Source of the DNA: Catonia carolina
Lineage: Eukaryota > Arthropoda > Insecta > Hemiptera > Achilidae
NCBI GenBank assembly: GCA_035578175.1
Contig: JAQMRL010000003.1
Coordinates: forward strand, 53,800,672-53,864,671
Direction of reading: 5' to 3'
Length of the DNA: 64,000 bases
Made by a program: the position numbers and the translations under genes. Positions 56,461-64,000 of this stretch are shown here, one piece after another. The stretch's first letter is position 1. Each line of letters begins with the position of its first letter. The notes beneath the pieces were generated by a model. That model was not told the origin of the DNA. It saw only the letters and a program-made list of their open reading frames with translations, and did no database searches.

Positions 56461-56697
56461 GAAAAAAGACACTAGTCAGAGTTATTTCCTGAGTAATGAA
56501 TTTCATTATACAGCCTTACCCTGTGATGAATGAAGTGAAAGTGTCATTTGCAGAGTGAAAGTAGATACTTTTCAGAAGGCCTGGCATGCTGATCAGCATA
56601 TTTTCCACTTAGTGAGTAAGACAATGGTAAACCACCTCACTCCTCGAAAAGTCACTAGAGGTTCAAACCAGCGTTTCGGCTGTTGACCTAAACGACA
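56461..56697 (+). repeat. Family C partial copy, right arm of inverted pair
   Basis: From gacactagtcagagttattt to ggctgttgacctaaacgaca. Meets the left copy head to head, making a 630-bp imperfect palindrome-like unit. Confidence 0.75.
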
Positions 56698-56799
56698 GAT
56701 ACCTAATTGTACATAAACTAGCGTATAGGCTTATTTAAAATGGTCACAATGATTAACACTTTGGAGAGAGCAACAACAATCAGCAGCAAGCCTCAAACT

Positions 56800-57190
56800 A
56801 CAAAATCCAAAATAGATTGTTCAAATTTGCTTAAATTTTCTGTTAAAATTAGGATACCTCGGCTCCATCTCCGCTTCAGACGTTTGTGTGGATTACCTGG
56901 TAGAGTTGGTGAATTTAGTGCTCTGATAAGTCTGCTGGAGTTGTGAGATAGTCGTTTACAAACGTAGAAAAACATCGTTTACATAAAGAACGTTCAGGTC
57001 GGAATGTTTGATACGAACAGTTCCAAACACTATTGAACGCTTGTTCCACATCTAAAAGAACTACAGATGCGTACTTTTTTTTCGTTAAAGGCTGATGCAA
57101 TGAAATCAACTAATCTATGCAATTGCTGGACAGAAGAGTGACGTTCTCTAAATACAAATTTAAAGTTTCGAAGCTTTGTGGTTCTGAAGA
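56800..57190 (-). pseudogene. Jockey-like RT with large internal deletion
   Basis: The minus strand first gives FRERHSSVQQLHRLVDFIAS and VVLLDVEQAFNSVW, the fingers and palm motif A (with the catalytic Asp). It then jumps to LIRALNSPTLPGNPHKRLKR and RWSRGIL, the extreme C-terminus. The YADD motif and thumb are deleted, with frame shifts near 57000-57070. This is the only fragment in the window that keeps the N-terminal RT motifs. Confidence 0.75.
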
Positions 57191-58557
57191 TTTCGTGATG
57201 TCTGAGTAAATCAATACGTGAATTTCCTTTTGTATATTAACATTTCATCAGATTCTATCTATACATTGTAGGTTATGGTATAATGTATGGTTAACTTTAT
57301 AATGTATGGTTAAAACCATAAAAGGTTTTTTTAGTATATTTACATAAGCAATTTAATCCCACGGTATTCAATACTACATTTTAATAACATCTGTTATACT
57401 TTTAAAGTTACTGTACGCATTCTATAAAACTAATTGAATATTAATAGATTAGTAACTATTAATAACAATTTAAAATTATGTTTATTATTATTATTGAATC
57501 TATTAAAATGTGTAGGTTGTGTTTTTATCTTCAAGTTAAATAAAAATAAAACATAACTACAGTAATATGCACCTATCACCACTATATTGATGTAATCAAA
57601 GATCTAATTATGGTAAAATTATTAAGTATTTAAAAAAAAAATCTTTAAATTATTTTTCTATTTCATAATTTGATATAGACTAATAACAACGTGATGAAAG
57701 GTTATTAACATAATCGGTCGGTATAAAATTTTTAAAATGTTATAAATATTAGTTACGTAACCTGGGTGCATTGTAAACCGTGAATGTAAGGAGTAATTAC
57801 GCTCTTGTTAAAACATGAAGGATATTCAACCACTTTTGAGCTTCAGACGATTTCTAAGCTCCTCGCCTTTGGCTCATTTATAATTGCTTGTTTTTTTATT
57901 CATAATCTTCTTCGTAAGTATAATAATTATTTATTTTCATTAAATTGATGCAATGTTGTACAGAAATTCTAAAAATAATGTAAAAAGTATAAAACATAGT
58001 AAAAACAACATTTTTTGTTTGCTTATGACCACACGATAGAAGTGAAAACTTTTATGAATAAAAGTTTTTATTTGTTATTTCTATAGCTACTCATAAAGTA
58101 ATGTTAGATAAAAAATATATAATTATATTTGTTTGTGAATTAATCATTTAGTGGAACTTTTTCATTGCTATTACATTCTAAGAATGAAACAATAGGTTTT
58201 TGAAAACTGAAATATGTTATAAATACTTAAGAGTCGAATTTATCTAAAACAATCTCCGTCAAGCGTTGTTCCGTACTATAAATATTACACTGATTAAGCC
58301 TATGCACAATAACATTCGCGTATTACATTAAACTAATCTAAAATAAAGAAATTCGGGTTTCCCTGTTAAGGAGGTGAATAAAAATAACCTTTCATCCCTG
58401 TGTGTGACACGTGACAGTTCAGTTTCGCTCACTGTTCAGAAAGGTCCAGTAAGGTGCGCCTAAAGAATTTTTCACTTCAAAAAGTAGCCCTACTAAAATT
58501 CAGATCAGACTCATAAATACAACAAGTTAATATATTTTTAAATAAATATTTCTAATA
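57191..58557. other. AT-rich sequence, nothing recognised
   Basis: No supported feature. Confidence 0.4.
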
Positions 58558-59050
58558 CAGTCGATTGCGGAAAATTGGTCCACTGGTTAATTGGGGCAGC
58601 CGGTTTTTTGGGACAGTTCTTTAATGAACAAAAACAGAACTGTATTTTACATTGATTAGTACTCCGTTTATTCGGTTCATAATGCCGCTTATTGAGGCCA
58701 ATCTGATTTATGTACAGTATATATGTTTTATTAAAACAATTACAGGCCAGCGACGAACCACACGTGGTTCTGCGCGGCAATATGAGATAACGGGCAGGAT
58801 AGAGGTAATAAAGATTTCGACAGATAAATAACAGTAATCACACATCAGTTATAATAAAGATGTTATTAACAGTACAATTTGTAGGCTACATAATCGCCAT
58901 TGCACAAATTTCAGCCAGTCATATCCACTAGTTATGCCCAACCTTACAAGCTGTATAACCTCCTTGCAACTTATAGTTAGTTGTCACTTGTCATACGTGC
59001 ATAGAACGTTCGTAATGCCATGCTTCTCATCAGTTCTTGTGATTTCATGA
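58558..59050. mobile_element. Possible pogo/Tigger-like remnant
   Basis: The left boundary ta|cagtcgattgcggaaaa followed by ttggggcagccggttttttg resembles the TIR style of pogo/Tigger elements (CAGT... with repeated gg/cc tracts). A minus-strand 80-codon frame inside has no recognised transposase motif. I did not find a convincing right TIR. Confidence 0.25.
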
Positions 59051-59489
59051 GAGTACTGTAACACACAGTTTTTCGAGTCTGGTTGTTTTGTTATCTGCCG
59101 ACATACTTTTTTATTTTTTTTTTAAATTCCCATCACACATTTTCACACATTTTGTTGATACTTTTATGCGTATGCTTACAGTACAGTACTTACTATCAAC
59201 GTCTTTGTGAGTTAAATCAATGCGCCTACTTTGTTCGGTTACCATCTTTATTAAAAAAAATCCATTTCATGAGACGACGCGTCTCATGGCTGGTGGAAAT
59301 TTTTAAAAAGTCTTACCTTTGACTTATGGCAAAAACCATTTGTGACTTCTGTATTTACTCTTTAAGAGGAATCGAATAACACTATTTTTGTTCCCAAATT
59401 TCGACATTGATTTCTTGACTTCTGGTTCTGGGCCACTTCCGGTCAAAACCGGAACTACAAATCCAATTCAGGTCCACTAACGTTTTGTG

Positions 59490-59845
59490 TAGATTGTTGC
59501 GTTGTTTTGGTTATCAGCCGAAAGGCTGGTTTGAACCTCTAGAGGTTTTACTAAGTAAAGCGAGGAGTAAGTTGGTATACCATTGCCTTCCTCACTGTGT
59601 TGAAAAGTATGCTCATCAGCATGCCAGGCCCTCTAAAAGCACATATTTTCCACTCTGCAAATGACACCTTCGCTTCATTCACCATAAAGTCTGGCTGTAC
59701 AATGAAATTCATTACTTTCAGAGGAGATAACTCTGATTAAAGTCTTTTACACCTCAACCTCTTCTGTTCTTAAATAGTTCAGTCATTTAATTGGCTGACC
59801 ATGTATTAAGAAACAGAACTATTTTTTTAGCCCTGCAGTTTTAGT
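59490..59845 (-). repeat. Family C, short form
   Basis: From ggttatcagccgaaaggctg to agaactatttttttagccct. It interrupts a GC-richer flank containing 'acttccggtcaaaaccggaa', which resumes after it with 'gacttccgggtgtgacggat'. The coding frame seen at 37897-38308 is frameshifted here. Confidence 0.75.
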
Positions 59846-60729
59846 TCTGACTTCCGGGTGTGACGGATGGACGGACAAAACAAAATTATAGATAACAATT
59901 TTTAAAATTGCCCCCAAAAACAAACTGTTCTTTTTCAAGACAATATATTCATGTTCGATTCATTTGTGTTTGTATAGACCGGCCTAACTTAATATTATTA
60001 ATACACATGCAATTATGTCAACATATTCATGTTGACGCAATTTGGTATTTATACACACAATATTTTCATGAAAAACTTTTGTGTGTGTTGAAATATTAAT
60101 ATAAAACTCTAAAACGATTTAAAAGTGTGATCCTAACTGTCAAAAAAATTCTCTAGACTAAAGCGATTATTTATCCGCCACACCTACGTTGTTCATCAAA
60201 CCGTAATAAAAAATCTAATCTAATTTGTATTGAACAATGGAACGAATTAGACGCTTGAGTAGTCGTTTATAGCCTTAAACATCTAAAACAGTAATTATTA
60301 TTCTTTATACTGTCTTATTCTAAAATTTTTACATCAGATTAAATAGGTATATATAAAGGAATTTTACCGCAATCCGTAGAAAAATATTTTTGTAATACTT
60401 CCACCTACAACCATAATTTCGTTGCAAATGTTTTTACCGAGTTCATTGATGAACAATTGACAAGTTAACTAGTGAATACTGATACGTAAAATATTGCGAA
60501 TAAATTTTGTAATTAATTAGTTTTAGTATAATAATATTTACTCTAGAAGAGTTTTCACTCATTTTTCCTTGCACATGTTTCCTCCAATCGAATACTTGGT
60601 CAGTCACTTTCTGAGTTCTATGCTGCAGTATATACTTTCCGCTCCATACCCAAAATTTTGACTTGTCATAAATACAATGCATATTATTTTACGTGGAAAT
60701 TAAGTATATTTATTTATGTATTTATTGGA
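59846..60729. other. AT-rich sequence, nothing recognised
   Basis: Two 60-80 codon open frames (59908-60099; 60443-60682 minus) have no recognisable motif. Confidence 0.35.
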
Positions 60730-60826
60730 GAAGAAATATGGGAGTTGTTAGATAGAAATAATGTAAATTGCCTGGAAATCATGAAGATGGCTATAGGAGT
60801 TGTAAAGTCACGAGTTTGGACATTAA
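60730..60826 (+). pseudogene. LINE RT C-terminal region, part 1 (before insertion)
   Basis: Frame: VFIGEEIWELLDRNNVNCLE, IMKMAIGVVKSRVWTL, ending at the TTAA (60823-60826). It corresponds to the YGxExWEL..RNxxRLxxxEMxxxR block of insect LINE polyproteins. The frame resumes at 62058. Confidence 0.7.
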
Positions 60827-62053
60827 CAGGTTGAGTGCTATGAGAGACATATTTATCTCTCAGTGGCCAAACCCACATCGGTTTTCAAAATAAAAAAAAA
60901 GTTGGGTCATTTTTGCTACAACATTTTTTTGTAATTTTTACATTCAATTTGAAATTGTAAGATGTGAAAAATATCCAAAATAATTTTCTTGTTTATAGTA
61001 TGTGATTTATAGCTTGTGAAAGTTGAGAGATAAATTAATCTCTCGTAGCACTGGAGGATGCTACGAGAGATAGCATCCTCGTAGGGGATAGCATCCTCAT
61101 TGTTTTGGGGAAAACCATGAAGACAAAATATGGGGTCTTTTCCGTTTTCTGTATGCCACTACCAAATCTGAATTCCCTGAAGGGTTGCGCATGTGTTAAT
61201 TTCTTCCTTCACTACCTTACTGAATACTCAACTGAGACTGACACATTCATGCACGCGCACATACGTCCTTCCTAATCTCATTATGTATTACAGTACTATC
61301 TTACAAGTTTTGTTGTTTGATTTCTTATTTTGATTGTTTGTTTTATTTTCTTATTACTACATTACTATTACGTTTTATTTTTTTAATCATTTACATTGGG
61401 AAGAGAAAGTCTTGCGAGTGTTTCACACAGACTTTTGGCGCGCTAGACTCAGTAGTAGGAGAATTGTATAACCCTTCAGGGAATTCGGATTTGGTAGTGG
61501 CATACAGAAAACGGAAAAGACCCAAAAAATATCCTAAAATTTAAAAATAAATAAAATAATTAACTTTTATAATAAGCATAAAACGAAAAAGAAAACTACA
61601 CAATTTACTACACCGATCAAAACATAGCCAAACAACGACAAAAGATGCGTATCGTAGGTTACAGCTGAGCAAAATTATTTTCTGCCAACCTTTGAAATGA
61701 GAATGATCGTACAAATAATTTTACTAAATGATATATGATATATATTATTTTGCAATAATCAGAAACAACCGAAAATTGCTGATTTTTTTGAATCTTTATA
61801 ACTTTTTAATAAAAATTGCTACAAAAATGCTGAGACCATTTCCGGAAACTGCAGAATTTTTTTAATATTATAAACTAGAAAATGTTATTGACAATGAGTA
61901 ATAAAATCATCTCTCGGCTGTTTCTATGTTTGAAGTACTGAGAGATAAATTCATCTCTCAAAAGCAAATTGGGCAAGAACTAGTGAGAGACATATTCATC
62001 TCTCAATAGCGTATCTGGCAAGATCAAGTGGATTGGGCATAGCACTCAACCTG
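60827..62053. mobile_element. TTAA-flanked element, family P1 (piggyBac-like, non-autonomous)
   Basis: TTAA at 60823-60826 and 62054-62057. Termini are CAGGTTGAGTGCTATG and its inverted copy (16 bp). Four near-palindromes of the form gagaga(c/t)a(t/a)att(t/a/c)atctctc lie at 60842-60861, 61025-61044, 61940-61959 and 61985-62004, two near each end. The interior contains tight hairpins (61038-61090), an inverted pair of about 55 bp (61131-61184 and 61470-61529), and a family D-like 3' end near 61397. No transposase frame is present. Confidence 0.8.
61131..61529. repeat. Nested inverted repeat pair inside P1
   Basis: Arms 61131-61184 and 61470-61529 share ggtcttttccgttttctgta, tgccactaccaaatc and gaattccctgaagggtt with about one mismatch. 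The 285-bp spacer holds agagaaagtcttgcgagtgt and ttcacacagac, matching the hairpin end of family D. It may be a second element nested in P1. Confidence 0.7.
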
Positions 62054-62057
62054 TTAA

Positions 62058-62345
62058 GACATTTTTTGTCATGGCTAGCTGGAATTAATGTCAGTATTGT
62101 GAAAATAATGAAGTTTGAAAAGTTTAACTGGTATGGACACTTGAAGAGCATGCCTGAAGCCCTCAAATGATATGGGAGTGGACGCCGAAGATGAGGTGTA
62201 AGAAAGTGAAAAAGAGAGAGAGAGAAAGCTTAAGGATTTAAGGGAGGATCACAGGAAGGATACTACAGGAATACAGGAAGGATCGCAGGGAGGATTCCAG
62301 GAAGGAAGGGTTGACACGGGAGGTTAGGACTCGACAAAAGATGGA
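62058..62345 (+). pseudogene. LINE RT C-terminal region, part 2 (after insertion)
   Basis: Continues the frame: RHFLSWLAGINVSIVKIMKF, EKFNWYGHLKSMPEALK, then a stop. Frameshifted remnants of the GRPRxxW...LxxxDxxDRxxWR tail follow, repeated and rich in AGGAAGGAT. The WYGHLKSMPE motif matches (W)(F/Y)GHxxRMPE of insect LINEs. Confidence 0.75.
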
Positions 62346-62554
62346 AGGTGAAGTTCACTCACAAATATATGTCACATTACAAATTACATTTAAATATTGT
62401 AAATATTTAAAATTAATATTCAAAATATTAATGTAAATGCAAAAATTAATCATCTTATAAGCTGTAAAATTCTTGAATTTTATGTTAATCTGTAAAATGT
62501 TTCAGCTAGACCTATTATTTTTTTAATGAAAAAAGCATTGAATAGCTATAGTTC

Positions 62555-62710
62555 GTGACCACCTTGGCGCAGTCATTTAGTGATCTACTTCACGTGATTT
62601 TTGAAGCGGAAGATCCTGCGTTTAATCCCAGGCCAGGACCTGAAAAATTTAATTATTATATTATTAAAATTCAATAATAGTGAGAACACTATCGGTGAGG
62701 TTCTATCCCT
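62555..62710 (+). repeat. Degenerate SINE-B
   Basis: Head gtgaccaccttggcgcagtc, B box gcgtttaatccc, aggccaggacctgaaaaatt, tail decayed but with cggtgaggttctat. Confidence 0.6.
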
Positions 62711-64000
62711 AGAAATATAACCAATCAGACAATTAGGCCTATAGCACACGCGCGTAAACACAAAACTTACTTTTTTTTAATTTTAGGGTATCGAGTAAGA
62801 AACAATTGAAAACTCTTTTTTTTTTAAATCCTTTGTGGAAGATATTAAAAGACTATTTATCATCAAGTAAAAGCCGAATTTTTTGTTACAGTTACTTTAA
62901 ACAATAAAAATAATATCTGTAGACTAGCTGCATTTCGTTTTATGTTTAAATCTTATAATTGTAACATCTATTCCAGGTCGTTTGGGATCTGGTTGTTTAT
63001 AAATAACAGAACTTCTTAAAACTTATAGCGAGTTGTATTTATTAACAATATTTTTAATTAATTTTTTACGGTTATTTTTTACGGTAATTACAATTAAACT
63101 AATTATTTAAGATTAAATTATTTAAAAAATGTTATTAAAACCATAGACTTACACTAAACTTAACTAACAATAAAGCATGATTAACCAACTCTTATTTGCA
63201 AAGTTAAACAATTTGTCTAACTGTTTTATACGAAAATATGCTTAGAAATCGTACTGTAAAAGTTCAAAACTGGTTTTAAAAAATTAACACTATTACTGCA
63301 TTGGTTTCACATCCGATTTACTACTAAACTTATGAATGGAGTTTGTTTTTATAATAACCAGCCATAAAGTTTCGAGAATAATAAAAAATAAACGAGAGTA
63401 AATTATAAAGGCACCGAAAATCGTAACTCCTACGTTTTGTTAGAAACATGTAAATAATAGAAGAAAGCACATAATAGCATAAAAGAATAACTAGGAATAT
63501 ACAAAAACAGTAATAATATTGTCTAAGGGCGTAATGACTAATCTAAAACAGGGAGTTAATAAAAATACTACAGTATAAATATAAATTTTATAGAAAATAT
63601 AAAATCATGGATCATGCCAATTGTGTTTCAATTACAAATAACTCGTAAGATTATCTGTTATTGAAAGATAATAATAACGATACCATCGTACATACAATGA
63701 ATGTAATTATTATTCAATTGGATTTTTTTTAGTCTTCACTAAGGTGGCAGTGGTGCAGTCAACACAAAACAGCCTATACCACTTAGCGAACGCAAAATTA
63801 TCTCCAAGGTTGAAAATTGCATCACCATTAATATTTAACATTAACAGACTTCTTTTGAATAAATTAATAAATAACAAAATGTTGCTACTATTTTTTCCAT
63901 TCGATCTGTTCAGTGCGGCTATTTAAAATAGCCTACCGTACCTGTTTTCTAACAAGACAATGTGCAATGAATTAATTAAAAAATCAATGTGAATTGTCGG
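62711..64000. other. AT-rich sequence, nothing recognised
   Basis: A 60-codon frame at 63744-63926 has no motif. No repeat relative recognised. Confidence 0.4.

Overview
This window is an AT-rich, repeat-dense stretch of a eukaryotic nuclear genome, almost certainly from an arthropod and probably an insect. The evidence is jockey-clade non-LTR retrotransposon remnants, tRNA-headed SINEs, piggyBac-like (TTAA) and mariner-like (TA) miniature elements, DINE-1/Helitron-like elements, and a LINE 3' end of a type that recurs across arthropod genomes. I cannot name the species; a hemipteran would fit but is only a guess. I see no prokaryotic operon, no CRISPR array, no rRNA and no convincing stand-alone tRNA gene.

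Host-like sequence is scarce. (1) Positions 370-875, minus strand, form a GC/CpG-rich island. It has a CCAAT box, a GC box, a TATA box and a histone-type cap motif, a 54-codon ORF, and then a canonical histone-mRNA stem-loop 17 nt past the stop codon. It looks like a replication-dependent-histone-style gene, but the protein is no histone I recognise. (2) Positions 15350-15602, plus strand, form a second CpG-enriched patch ending in a consensus 5' splice site; it may be a first exon. (3) Position 2910 opens a 114-codon ORF with a signal-peptide-like start, weakly supported. (4) A small acidic ORF at 49744-49902 has a diverged homologue at 31835-32010 on the other strand.

The rest is a layered mobile-element landscape. 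Jockey-like reverse transcriptase fragments, all broken, lie at about 9.4, 12-14.3, 16.6, 19.6-21.3, 27.3, 38.6, 42-43, 43.8, 48.2, 49.2, 52.1 and 56.8 kb. A second class of LINE C-termini, several with GAA-rich tails, lies at 2.3, 6.8, 7.7, 11.5, 22.4, 39.1 and 60.7 kb. A third repeat family (family C, with a CAA-type end) is scattered from 17 to 60 kb. Two SINE families with different tRNA-like heads share a 3' tail.

Nested insertions give a relative chronology. A jockey copy sits in the 3' UTR of an older sibling with an 8-bp target duplication (19743-20790). A SINE lies inside a mariner-like MITE (53.6-54.4 kb). A Helitron-like element lies inside a family C copy (29.7-30.7 kb). A TTAA-flanked element lies inside a LINE (60.8-62.1 kb), and removing it rejoins the reading frame. 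Both TTAA families carry palindromic motifs near their ends. No complete, intact autonomous element is visible.
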